DNA of 64,000 nt from Saprospiraceae bacterium (GCA_022841745.1 JALHQW010000028.1:1-64000); one strand, 5' to 3'; counted from the first letter of the stretch, positions 16,494 to 24,885 are shown. Numbers and translations are program-made. The notes: generated from the sequence alone by a model not told the origin.

Positions 16494-19082
16494 TTAGCGT
16501 TTTTCCCTTACCCTTTTCACCGCCCCCTCCATCCCCGCAAACACCTCACCCCAGCCGTCGTCCCGTGGCTTGAAGGAACTGATGGGCTTGGAGGGCAGGC
16601 CCTGTATTTTCCCGAAGGGCAGTTTCGTCCAGGCGCAGGTCTTGATTTGGATGGGCACGACGATTTTGGTGCCAGCCTCGTGCCCCTCCAACGCCTCCTT
16701 CAACTCAATGGAATAGCAAAAATCCGAAGCAATAAAATTACTACTCACCAGACAAATAACGATTTCCGCCTCCGCCAGTTTCTCAAAAATCTCCTTGCGC
16801 CACTCCATGCCCGCCTCGATGCGACCATCCTGCCAAAGCTCGATTTCCTCCATGCGGGCAAGGTAGGCAAGGGCGGTCACGAGTTCGTCCTTGTACTCGG
16901 CGTCCTTGTGCGAGTAGCTGACGAAGACCTTCACCGGTGCATGGCGGCGGGGCTGGCGGCGCTCCGGCGCTTCGAGGCCACTGAGCATTTCCTCGACGTT
17001 GAACTTGCGGCGCAGCTTGCCCACGGGGTAGTCGGCGAGGCCCATTTCCTCGTAGCCCACCAGTTCGGCGTATTCGATGAAAATATCGTCGTGGCCGGGC
17101 ACGGGCACGAGTTCCGTCACGGTCAGTTTCTCGAAGCTGTTGTGGATGTCGTGCAGAGTCTTGCGGATGAAGTTGAAGAAATTGCGGCGGTTGTCCCGGT
17201 CGGGGCCGTTGACCCAGAGGTAGAGGCGCTTCTCGTCCCGGTCGGCCTTCACTACGGCCTTGCTCTTGAAGATAGGGTCGGTAAGGGCCGCCCCTGTGCG
17301 CCACTGCTCGCCCTCCACGATGCGGGTATGCAACTGCACCATGAAGCGGGGCAGCACCGAAGCGGGAAGGAAGTCGTATTGCAGAACGAAGCGCAGGGCG
17401 GCGGCGTAGTCGAAGCCGGGCACGGGCTGCTCCTCTACCGTGAGTAGGTCGGGTACGATGAACACGTCCTCGGCGATGCGGTAGCACAGCTCGAACTCCT
17501 GCATGATTTTCACGATGTAAAGGAACTTGTTCCGGGGGTATTTGAAGCCTACGTGGGCATAGGTCGGGTCATTGAGGATGACGTCGAGGTCGGAGAGGTG
17601 GAGGTAGCCCTTCTTCCCGGCCACTAATTTGGAATTGATGATGCGATAGACCGCATTGGTGAGCCAGAGAGGGTTGATGACCTGCGTGTCGTGCAACTCC
17701 AGCTTGCGAAATGCTAGAACAACTCCAAGGTCATGGAGAAAATCAAGCAACACATTTTTTGTTTGCTCATCCTCCAATTCATGCTCTCTGCAAAGGGAAT
17801 AATAGAGTTCATAGCTTATAAAATCATCTTTCATGTTGTCGAGAGCATCTTTTACAGCAAACCAGCTACTAGCAAAAGGAGTTAGTCTCATCTCTAACGT
17901 GCTGATTTGCTTTTCAAGCTCCACGAGTATCCTTGATGTTCCCTCACCAGTTGCACAAGAGACCCTAAAAAATGCACATATATTAGGGTATTTTTGTTGT
18001 AAAAATGAGCGATTTACATCAAATGATGGGTTTTCATCAATTTTATTAAGTACTATGATGATAGGGGAATTCCCTCCAAAGCTCTCTACATTCTTCAACC
18101 AATAATCCTCTTTTCCTTCTCTTCTTGAATCTAGGACTAGAATATAAATTGAGCGCTTTGAAAAGAAAAAAGAGTGTGTACCATGCATTACTTCTTGACC
18201 GCCAAAATCCCAAAACTTGACTTTGACGATTTCGTTTCCTATGATTAAATCCTTGAATTGGATGTTAATTCCATGCGTTTGGGATTCAAATTCGTCAAAT
18301 TCAAGCCCCATCAAATTATTTAGCAAGGACGTTTTCCCTGCACCACCATCACCTATTAATATCACTTTGGCTTGATTTAGAGGTTTGTTGGTAGTTTTTT
18401 TGTCTGGCTTATTTACTGAACTAAGGAAAGTTAATATCTCCTTCTTACCTTTTTCGAGAATTTCAGGAGGAGGAACAGAAAGAGGGTTGCCTTCAAGTAC
18501 TACTTGGTTGTTGGATTGAAATAAAGGGAAGCCCTTTAACGCTTCCTTTTTTAATTTCCATGTGAAATTCATGTCTAGTAATACAACATACTCATGAAGT
18601 GTCTTAATTCTATTGTGTCTAAAGTCTATATATCTTATAGAAGGAAGGTGCCTGATGAATGAGATATTATTCAATTTGTTTCCATTAATTATAAGTGATT
18701 TTAACTTTTCAAGTTTTGCTATAGAATCATCAATTTTGAAAATTCTGTTTAAATTTGATTCCGATTCAACTCTTCTTTCTACTCGTACGAAAACTTCTAG
18801 TTTTGTTCCTAAAATTATTGGTCGATTTTCTATAGATTTTACATCCACACTACCATACCTATTGTCAAGGTTTCGTATATAGTTTGAAATAGCACTGACT
18901 CCTTCTTTTATATCTTCTCTTAAGAAAAATTGTGTGCCTAAACTTAAATGCTCCAACCAAACACACTCAAATACTTCCTCTGGGATCTCCGTCAGCCCGA
19001 GGTTGCCGAGGTTGAGGAAAGGAGAGTGGGTTCGCTTGTTTTCGGCGATGAGTTCGAGGGCTTTTTTGTGACCGTCAGTCAT
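16494..19082 (-). CDS. LRR-Roc-COR-TIR protein (bacterial Roco with TIR effector)
   Basis: An 862-residue putative sensor-effector. The N-terminal leucine-rich part (about 20-220) ends in LEGNPLSVPPPEIL, the usual cap of bacterial Roco LRRs. The Roc GTPase (about 237-395) has Walker A GDGGAGKT (244-251), switch II DFGGQE (292-297) and NKID (346-349). The COR dimerisation region spans about 400-700. A TIR domain (about 717-855) opens with VKVFVSYSHKDAEYKDE and carries a conserved Glu at 793 (YSIELKEA), the position of the NADase glutamate in this family. TIR domains that cleave NAD act in many antiphage systems; that role here is inferred. Codons about 39-458 are strikingly AT-rich, while both ends are GC-rich, so the gene is mosaic. 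Two relics of the same 5' end lie upstream (19896, 20279). Confidence 0.9.
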   Translation of the reverse strand: MTDGHKKALELIAENKRTHSPFLNLGNLGLTEIPEEVFECVWLEHLSLGTQFFLREDIKEGVSAISNYIRNLDNRYGSVDVKSIENRPIILGTKLEVFVRVERRVESESNLNRIFKIDDSIAKLEKLKSLIINGNKLNNISFIRHLPSIRYIDFRHNRIKTLHEYVVLLDMNFTWKLKKEALKGFPLFQSNNQVVLEGNPLSVPPPEILEKGKKEILTFLSSVNKPDKKTTNKPLNQAKVILIGDGGAGKTSLLNNLMGLEFDEFESQTHGINIQFKDLIIGNEIVKVKFWDFGGQEVMHGTHSFFFSKRSIYILVLDSRREGKEDYWLKNVESFGGNSPIIIVLNKIDENPSFDVNRSFLQQKYPNICAFFRVSCATGEGTSRILVELEKQISTLEMRLTPFASSWFAVKDALDNMKDDFISYELYYSLCREHELEDEQTKNVLLDFLHDLGVVLAFRKLELHDTQVINPLWLTNAVYRIINSKLVAGKKGYLHLSDLDVILNDPTYAHVGFKYPRNKFLYIVKIMQEFELCYRIAEDVFIVPDLLTVEEQPVPGFDYAAALRFVLQYDFLPASVLPRFMVQLHTRIVEGEQWRTGAALTDPIFKSKAVVKADRDEKRLYLWVNGPDRDNRRNFFNFIRKTLHDIHNSFEKLTVTELVPVPGHDDIFIEYAELVGYEEMGLADYPVGKLRRKFNVEEMLSGLEAPERRQPRRHAPVKVFVSYSHKDAEYKDELVTALAYLARMEEIELWQDGRIEAGMEWRKEIFEKLAEAEIVICLVSSNFIASDFCYSIELKEALEGHEAGTKIVVPIQIKTCAWTKLPFGKIQGLPSKPISSFKPRDDGWGEVFAGMEGAVKRVREKR

Positions 19083-19116
19083 AGGGATGAGGAATGAGGG
19101 ATTAGGGATGATAGGG

Positions 19117-19338
19117 TTAGTGGTCGGTCAGCGTCCATTTCAGATTCAGCCGCTGGAGTAGGGCGATGAGGAAGTCAAGGTCTTTTTTGTCGGTGACTTC
19201 GACCTTTAGGGCGGCTGGGGCAGTGCCGTGTTCTGCCTTGTATTGTTGGATAAAGGCAGTGATTTCATCGGCTTCTTTTTTTGTAAGGTGTTTTGGGTTT
19301 ACGGTCAAATCCACGTCATCGGGTTCTATGAAATTCAT
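19117..19338 (-). CDS. Hypothetical small protein
   Basis: A 73-residue acidic protein starting MNFIEPDDVDLTVNPKHLTK. It has one amphipathic helix (KKEADEITAFIQQYKAEHG) and a C-terminal half with KVEVTDKKDLDFLIALLQRL. No family is recognised. It lies 4 bases after the stop of the 166-residue gene and 34 bases before the Roco start, so the three are probably co-transcribed. Confidence 0.6.
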   Translation of the reverse strand: MNFIEPDDVDLTVNPKHLTKKEADEITAFIQQYKAEHGTAPAALKVEVTDKKDLDFLIALLQRLNLKWTLTDH

Positions 19339-19342
19339 GTTG

Positions 19343-19843
19343 TCAAGGTTTTGGAAAGTGAAACGAAATCAATGTCTGTGCTTGTTTTTCGTCAATGAAC
19401 ATCCTACTTGAATGGCCGATACTTTGCGCACCGAGCGTATTCCGGTAGTGTTCCATCAAAGTGGTTTTGGCGTCGAAAGCCACAAAGCCTCCAAAGTCTT
19501 TTTCATCGGATAGTTTGCAGGCGAAAGCAAACAAATTGCCGGGAACTGCCCTGAATTCTTTGTCTTTGCTCCTATTATGAGGGGCATTTTCAATCAACGG
19601 GACGAAAAGAAAACCTTTGTTTTCTTCTACGCACATCAGTCCTTGTATGGTTTCAGGGTTGGCAACGGTCGTCAGCTTATAGACTGGATACTTTGCATAC
19701 GCTGTTTTCCAATCAAACAGCCAAGTGCTGGGCAGGTTCTGTATTTCGCTAAAAACAGCATTTGTGACCAAGGTGTCCACCCACCTGCCGCTTTCCCGTT
19801 GTTGAATCGAATTGCTCCTGTGCGTAATTTGTGTTTTTCTCAT
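19343..19843 (-). CDS. GNAT-like hypothetical protein
   Basis: A 166-residue protein. The arrangement of WLFDWKTAYAKYPVYKL, then TIQGLMCVEE, then PGNLFAFACKLS, then FGGFVAFDAKTTLMEHYRNTLGA resembles a compact GNAT acetyltransferase fold in which the last segment is the usual helix that packs behind the acetyl-CoA site. The R/QxxGxG/A loop is not clear, so acetyltransferase activity is uncertain. Members of this family are common in Bacteroidota next to short partner genes. Here the partner could be the 73-residue gene 4 bases downstream. It lies between a Roco 5' relic (upstream) and the intact Roco gene. Confidence 0.55.
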   Translation of the reverse strand: MRKTQITHRSNSIQQRESGRWVDTLVTNAVFSEIQNLPSTWLFDWKTAYAKYPVYKLTTVANPETIQGLMCVEENKGFLFVPLIENAPHNRSKDKEFRAVPGNLFAFACKLSDEKDFGGFVAFDAKTTLMEHYRNTLGAQSIGHSSRMFIDEKQAQTLISFHFPKP

Positions 19844-19895
19844 AGGGGAGTGAGTTTTTCAACGCCACAAAATACGAAAAATATTAACCAAACAC

Positions 19896-20000
19896 CTACT
19901 CCGACACCTCCGTCAGCCCCAGCTTTCCGAGGTCAAGGAAAGAGGAGCGGGTGCGCTTGTTTTCGGCGATGAGTGCGAGGGCTTTTTTGTGACCATCCAT
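19896..20000 (-). pseudogene. Relic of the 5' end of a second Roco gene
   Basis: From ATG 20000 the frame reads MDGHKKALALIAENKRTRSS and then FLDLGKLGLTEVSE, stopping at 19896. This is nearly the same as the first 34 residues of the intact Roco protein (MTDGHKKALELIAENKRTHS, FLNLGNLGLTEIPE). The DNA upstream of the ATG also matches the leader of the intact gene, including the tract GGGATGAGGAAT and GGGATGATAGGGTT. The rest of the gene is gone. It could be expressed as a 34-residue peptide, but a relic is the simpler reading. Confidence 0.75.
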
Positions 20001-20042
20001 ACAGGGATGAGGAATTAGGAATGAGGGATGATAGGGTTCGTG

Positions 20043-20261
20043 CTATTGCTGATACCAATCGTGTTTATTGGGCTGATAGCCCGTGGAGTATTGCTTCAAT
20101 GCGCCTTTGAATGGTTTCAGCGCCTTGATGCGCCGTTGAATTTCCGATTTTGAAACGATTGACGTTTCCTGTTCGACTTTGACCTTCACATTCAGCGCCT
20201 TTGCCATTGCTGAAATGGCTTGAATGGCGTCGGTATTATTGGATTCGATGATTAGTACCAT
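20043..20261 (-). CDS. Antitoxin-like small protein (DUF2683 type)
   Basis: A 72-residue protein starting MVLIIESNNTDAIQAISAMA, followed by KALNVKVKVEQE, and ending ALKPFKGALKQYSTGYQPNK. This is the layout of DUF2683-type antitoxins: a beta-alpha start, a basic middle, and a C-terminal toxin-binding tail. No toxin follows. The next sequence on this strand is the Roco relic at 19896-20000. It may be an orphan whose partner was lost when the locus was rearranged. Confidence 0.5.
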   Translation of the reverse strand: MVLIIESNNTDAIQAISAMAKALNVKVKVEQETSIVSKSEIQRRIKALKPFKGALKQYSTGYQPNKHDWYQQ

Positions 20262-20278
20262 GTGATTTTATTTATTTT

Positions 20279-20398
20279 TCAAACAACGCCTAAAAATACA
20301 AAGTTTCTAGTAGAAAACACCTCCTCCGCCCCCTCCATCAGCCCGAGGTTACCTAGGTCGAGGAAAGGCGAGCGGGTACACTTGTTTTCGGCAAGTCG
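20279..20398 (-). pseudogene. Third copy of the Roco 5' end (headless relic)
   Basis: A frame opening after a stop at 20399 reads LAENKCTRSPFLDLGNLGL, then MEGAEEVF, before leaving the Roco pattern (STRNFVFLGVV) and stopping at 20279. It matches residues 13-38 of the intact Roco protein (IAENKRTHS...EEVFE) but lacks the start codon. Homology ends at the same EEVF position where the intact gene changes base composition. Confidence 0.7.
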
Positions 20399-20465
20399 CT
20401 AGTATTTAAAAGATGACGCTATATCCTATGGCATTTACCCAAAAACCGCTACAGCTTTGCCCAAC

Positions 20466-22109
20466 CTACTTAAAATACCTCCCCAACTCCTCCCCAAAAT
20501 ACTTCATCGCATTCATCACTGGCAGCGGGATGCCGCCGCCGAGGGCGCAGAGCGAACCTTTTTTCATGGTGTCCAGCAGGTCGCTGAACAGTTCGTTGTC
20601 AATCTTGTAGTCGCTGGTCTGTGCTTTTTGCAGCAGCTCCTTGCCACGCACCGAGCCGATGCGGCAGGGGAAGCACTTTCCGCAGCTTTCGTGGGCAGTG
20701 AAGGCGAAGAGATGTTCCAGGTAGGCCACCATCGGGTAGTCTTCTGGCACGCTGACGATACTGGCATGGCCGAGCAGGAAGCCGTTCTGGGCGAAGCTCT
20801 CGAAGTCCACGGTCAGGTCGAATAGTTTGCTCATGGGCACGAGGCCACCAAGCGGGCCGCCGATGTGCAGCGCCTTGGTCGGGCGACGGAAGCCACCGCC
20901 CAATTCATCAACGACCGTGGCCAGTGGTGTGCCCATGTCCACTTCATAGATGCCGGGGCGGTTGAAGGCGCTGTCCAGGGAAACGAGCTTGGTGCCCGTG
21001 CTGCGCTCCGTGCCGATTTTGGCGAATGCCTCGCCGCCATTTTTCACAATGAAATGGAGGCTGGCCAGGGTCTCCACGTTGTTCACGATGGTCGGCTTGC
21101 CGAAGAGGCCGTATTCGACGGGATATGGTGGGCGCACCCGCACCTCTGGCCGCTGCCCTTCGATACTGGCCAGCAGCGCTGTTTCCTCACCGCAGATATA
21201 GGCCCCACGGGCCTCGATGATTTTGAAGTCAAACTCGAAACCACTGCCGAGGATGTCCTTGCCCGTCAGCCCAGCGGCGGCGAGGTCGGCGATGGCCTGC
21301 TTGGTCGTTTCGATGCTCTCCGGGTACTCGAAGCGGATGTACATCACGCCCCGGTTGGCCCCGGTCACGTAGCCAGCGATGAGCAGGCCAATAAGCACTG
21401 CAATGGGTTGATGCTCCAACAAATAGCGGTCGGAGTAGCTGCCCGGGTCGCCCTCGTCTGCATTGCAGACGATGTACTTCTGGTCGCCCTCTGCCTTGCG
21501 GCAGCCGTCCAATTTGATGGCAATGGGAAAGCCCGCACCACCCCTGCCCCGCAGGCCGGATGCCTTTATTTGCGCCAGCACCGCTTCGGGCGAAGTGGCG
21601 AACATAGCGGCCAAATCATTGCGGAGCACCTCCAGTCCCACGAATGGTTTTGTCAAAATACCCGCCCCGATGGCCTGCACGTTGTAGTCGTCCATGCAGC
21701 CCACGCAGTCCGAGTGGTCGAACGGGGGCAGGTTGCCGCCGGAATAGTTGTGTCCGTTGAAATGGAAGGCGCTGTTCTCGTGGCAGCGGCCCAGACAGGT
21801 CATCTCGCCGATCTCTTCTGGGTTGAAATGCTGCCGCAACTGCTCCTTCAACCCCTCTTGCGTGCCCGCCACGAGGCAGGCGCTGCCGTTGCAGACATAG
21901 ACTTTCTTGCCCTTGTTCTCTGGGCGTGTAAAATCGTAAAACGTGCTCGCCCCATACACGGCGGCATCGCCAACGAGGTACTGCTCGGCCAATTTGGCGG
22001 CCTCGTTTTTATCCAAAAAGCCGGTTGGCTCGGTAAGGTTTCCAATGGCCTCGAACAGGTTGTCGGTGAGGCCCTTTCTGCTGGACAAGGCGGTTAGATT
22101 CTTTGACAT
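20466..22109 (-). CDS. NuoE-NuoF fusion: NADH-binding flavoprotein subunit (HoxF/FdsB-like)
   Basis: A 547-residue NADH dehydrogenase-type module that moves electrons between NAD(H) and iron-sulfur partners. The N-terminal thioredoxin-like domain (about 1-140) has four Cys for a [2Fe-2S] cluster (73, 78, 105, 109). The NuoF-like domain has the NADH/FMN loop GRGGAGFP (188-195), ICGEETALL near 305-313, and a [4Fe-4S] motif with Cys476, 479, 482 and 521. Such fusions serve NAD-linked hydrogenases (HoxF), NAD-dependent formate dehydrogenases (FdsB) or bifurcating complexes. No catalytic partner is next to it, so its electron donor cannot be named. Cytoplasmic. Confidence 0.88.
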   Translation of the reverse strand: MSKNLTALSSRKGLTDNLFEAIGNLTEPTGFLDKNEAAKLAEQYLVGDAAVYGASTFYDFTRPENKGKKVYVCNGSACLVAGTQEGLKEQLRQHFNPEEIGEMTCLGRCHENSAFHFNGHNYSGGNLPPFDHSDCVGCMDDYNVQAIGAGILTKPFVGLEVLRNDLAAMFATSPEAVLAQIKASGLRGRGGAGFPIAIKLDGCRKAEGDQKYIVCNADEGDPGSYSDRYLLEHQPIAVLIGLLIAGYVTGANRGVMYIRFEYPESIETTKQAIADLAAAGLTGKDILGSGFEFDFKIIEARGAYICGEETALLASIEGQRPEVRVRPPYPVEYGLFGKPTIVNNVETLASLHFIVKNGGEAFAKIGTERSTGTKLVSLDSAFNRPGIYEVDMGTPLATVVDELGGGFRRPTKALHIGGPLGGLVPMSKLFDLTVDFESFAQNGFLLGHASIVSVPEDYPMVAYLEHLFAFTAHESCGKCFPCRIGSVRGKELLQKAQTSDYKIDNELFSDLLDTMKKGSLCALGGGIPLPVMNAMKYFGEELGRYFK

Positions 22110-22293
22110 TTGCTAAAAAAATTGGTCAGGTAAAACTTGGAGCGCCAAGTTAGGGAAATGTTCGTGGTGAGGAAATTTCAAGGCAAAAGTTTTATTCCAC
22201 AAACCGCTACCCTACCCAACAACTGCCAGCACCGTTAAGGCAACGCCTGCAAATGGCTATTTAAAGAGGAACGCAATTAGAGTTGATGGCAGT

Positions 22294-22456
22294 CGCCCTT
22301 GAGAGGCCGGGTTATCAAACCCGGCTGTTCCTCGCCCTTGAGAGGCCGGGTTATCAAACCCGGCTGTTCCTCGCCCTTGAGAGGCCGGGTTATCAAAACC
22401 GGCTGCTCCAGAACGCCGGGGTTTGATAACCCCTTCTCTAGAAGGCGGCTGCTAAA
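22294..22456. repeat. Three 39-bp tandem hairpin units plus an inverted relic
   Basis: The 39-base unit begins CGCCCTTGAGAGGCCGGGTT and contains the hairpin GCCGGGTTATCAAACCCGGC. Units start at 22294, 22333 and 22372; the third has small changes. A fourth piece, GCCGGGGTTTGATAACCCC (about 22415-22433), is a related stem in the opposite orientation. It lies in the region upstream of the NuoE-NuoF start and upstream of the DUF5916 gene on the other strand. There are no spacers, so it is not a CRISPR array. Confidence 0.85.
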
Positions 22457-22559
22457 TTGCAAAAGATGTACATCAAGGTAAAATGAGGCTGCCTATAGTA
22501 TGTGCGGGTTTGCAGGATTTGAAAGGCCATTTGGGGTTGCCCCCTCAACTTTTACAATG

Positions 22560-22640
22560 TGCCCGTCCCCCGACTGCCCACTGTCGAACTGAAAGACTGA
22601 CTGCGAACTGCCCCCTGCCGAACTGCCAACTCCCAACTCT
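22560..22640. repeat. Short-word repeat, ACTGCC type
   Basis: Variants of GACTGCC, AACTGCC and TGTCGAACTG fill about 80 bases and end just before the promoter motif at 22647. Same word family as 5110, 46930 and 48985. Confidence 0.75.
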
Positions 22641-22646
22641 TTTCCC

Positions 22647-22654
22647 TACTTTTG
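22647..22654 (+). promoter_or_regulatory. -7 promoter motif TACTTTTG
   Basis: Matches TAnnTTTG, 26 bases before the ATG at 22681. The short-word tract occupies the place where a -33 element would lie. Confidence 0.55.
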
Positions 22655-22680
22655 CCCATCACCAACTTTGTCACCCGACC

Positions 22681-24885
22681 ATGCGAATCATCACCTGCCT
22701 TTTGGCATTGGCTTTTTTGCCATTGGCTGCCGCAACAGCCGGCAATCCGCCCAACAACGCGGATATTTACCAGTACCGAATTGCCCGCACTACCACCCCC
22801 ATCAGCGTGGACGGGGAACTGAACGAGGCCACCTGGCAGTCCGCACAGGTTGCGACCGACTTCTGGAAGCAGCAGCCCGTTGACGACCAGCGGGCCAGCC
22901 GCCGAACCGAGGTGCGCCTCGTCCACGACGGCCAAACGCTCTACCTCGCTGCCACTTGCTACGACAGCGCCGGGTATTTCATCAATACCTTGAAGCGGGA
23001 CAATTATGGCAAAAGCGATGAATTCGCCTTGCTGCTTGACCCACAAGGCCAAAAAACCAATGGCTACGGCTTTGGGGTGAACGCTCTGGGCGCCCAAACA
23101 GAGGTGCTGCTGACCAATGAAGATGCCGACGAGAGTTGGGACAACCGCTGGTTCAGCGCCGTGCGCCGCTACCCCGACCGCTGGACGGTGGAAATGGCCA
23201 TCCCCTTCAAGACGCTCCGCTTCAAGGACGGTGAGATGCGCTGGGGCATCAATTTCATCCGCACCGAGCCGGGGCTGAATGAGGTCAACGCTTGGGCGAG
23301 GGTGCCCCGCCAGTTCGAGCAGCACGACTTCGGCTACTATGGTTCGCTCATCTGGGACGAAGCCCCGAGGCGGCAGGGCGGCAACGTGTCGCTCATCCCC
23401 TACGCCACCACGGCTTTTCGGCAGGACAGCTTGGCATTTGACATCAACGACGGTAAAACGAAATTCGACATTGGCGGCGACGCCAAAATAGCCCTCTCCT
23501 CCTCCCTCAACCTCGACCTCACCACCAACCCCGACTTCTCGCAGGTGGAGGTGGATGCCCAGCAGACCAACCTGACCCGTTTCAGCATTTTCTTCCCGGA
23601 GCGTCGGCAGTTTTTCATCGAAAACGGCGATGTTTTCAACAGCTTTGGCAATTTTTTCACCGGCGACCAGATTTTTTTCTCCCGCACCATCGGCCTCGAC
23701 CCCAACCGAAGACCAGTGCCCATCCTCTACGGCGCAAGGCTGACGGGCAACCTCAACCCCCGTCTGCGCATTGGTGCCTTCAACATCCATACCCGCACCA
23801 CCAAGGCAGCCCTTGGTCAGAACTACAGCGCTGCCACTTTCCAGCACCGGGTATGGAAGCGTTCGGCCATCAAGGGTATCTTCTTGAATAGGCAAAGCTT
23901 TGATGGCACCGATGCCATTAGTGGAGACCATGGACGAAATGCGGGCGGGGAATTTGAGTATAGCTCCGACAACGGCAAATGGGCGGGCAAGCTCGGATGG
24001 CTGCACTCCATCAAAAAGGGTTTTTCAGCTAAAAACAACCATCGCTATGGGCGTTTTGCCTATAATGGCACCCGCTTCCAGACCTTCGTGGAGGTGCAGA
24101 ACATGCAGGAGAACTTCTTCTCGGATATGGGGTTCACAGGGCGGCTCGTACAAGATGACGAGAATGGCGACCCCGTCCGGGTGGGCTTCACCCAAATCGG
24201 CAGCATGACCGACCTCATCACCTTCCCACAGGGCGAGTCGCCGCTGAACTACCACTGGTCGGGCATCGAGAACTTCGTCTGGCTGAACACCGACGGCTCC
24301 CTCAACGAATGGTACACCCGCCTTCGGCATTTTTTCTTCTTCAAAAACACGGCGCAACTGCGCTTCCGCCTCAACAACAACTACGTTGACCTGCTCTACC
24401 CATTCGCCATCACCGACGTGCCGCTGCCCGCCAAGTCGTACAACATGACGGAGTTCAACGTGGAGTTCCGCTCTGACGAGCGCAGGCTGTTGGCCGTGGA
24501 GACCTTTGTGGTATATGGCCAATTCTTCAATGGAACAAAGCTCACCAGCCGAAGCCTTGTCAAGTTCAGGGCGCAGCCCTGGGGCAATTTCAGCGCCGGG
24601 CTGGAGCACAACGCCATTCGCCTGCCCGACCCCTACGGCGATGCCGATATCGTACTGGCCACGGGTCGGCTTGAGTTGAACTTCACCAACAACCTCTTCT
24701 GGACCACTTTCTTGCAGTACAATACCCAAGCCGACAATTTCAATATCAACAGCCGATTGCAATGGCGCTTCGCCCCCATGTCCGACCTGTTCTTCGTCTA
24801 TCAAAACAACTACCGCATCGAGGGGCTGTTCGGCCCGGTGGACAGGGCACTGATTCTGAAATTGAACTATTGGTTTTCGCTGTAG
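22681..24885 (+). CDS. DUF5916 outer-membrane protein with CBM9-like N-terminal domain
   Basis: A 734-residue envelope protein. Signal peptide MRIITCLLALAFLPLAAATAG; the frame extends to 22483 but that part is repeat DNA, so ATG 22681 is used. Residues about 30-220 form a family-9 carbohydrate-binding-like domain (ISVDGELNEATWQ, then RLVHDGQTLYLAATCYD). The remainder is the DUF5916 domain with LTTNPDFSQVEVDAQQTNLT and FFPERRQFFIENGDVF, ending in amphipathic strands and an aromatic C-terminus (LILKLNYWFSL) typical of an outer-membrane beta-barrel. Function is unknown; a link to polymer binding or export is inferred from the fold. A 96-residue membrane protein follows after 35 bases. Confidence 0.88.
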   Translation: MRIITCLLALAFLPLAAATAGNPPNNADIYQYRIARTTTPISVDGELNEATWQSAQVATDFWKQQPVDDQRASRRTEVRLVHDGQTLYLAATCYDSAGYFINTLKRDNYGKSDEFALLLDPQGQKTNGYGFGVNALGAQTEVLLTNEDADESWDNRWFSAVRRYPDRWTVEMAIPFKTLRFKDGEMRWGINFIRTEPGLNEVNAWARVPRQFEQHDFGYYGSLIWDEAPRRQGGNVSLIPYATTAFRQDSLAFDINDGKTKFDIGGDAKIALSSSLNLDLTTNPDFSQVEVDAQQTNLTRFSIFFPERRQFFIENGDVFNSFGNFFTGDQIFFSRTIGLDPNRRPVPILYGARLTGNLNPRLRIGAFNIHTRTTKAALGQNYSAATFQHRVWKRSAIKGIFLNRQSFDGTDAISGDHGRNAGGEFEYSSDNGKWAGKLGWLHSIKKGFSAKNNHRYGRFAYNGTRFQTFVEVQNMQENFFSDMGFTGRLVQDDENGDPVRVGFTQIGSMTDLITFPQGESPLNYHWSGIENFVWLNTDGSLNEWYTRLRHFFFFKNTAQLRFRLNNNYVDLLYPFAITDVPLPAKSYNMTEFNVEFRSDERRLLAVETFVVYGQFFNGTKLTSRSLVKFRAQPWGNFSAGLEHNAIRLPDPYGDADIVLATGRLELNFTNNLFWTTFLQYNTQADNFNINSRLQWRFAPMSDLFFVYQNNYRIEGLFGPVDRALILKLNYWFSL

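Noticed and set aside
20865-22097. 410-residue plus-strand ORF opposite the NuoE-NuoF gene
   Set aside because: Shadow of a conserved gene; composition is His/Val/Ala-rich antisense sequence with no family.
22294-22409. CRISPR array
   Set aside because: The 39-bp units are contiguous, without spacers, and no cas gene is near.
22552-24006. 484-residue minus-strand ORF opposite the DUF5916 gene
   Set aside because: Antisense shadow; the plus strand has a signal peptide and two known domains.
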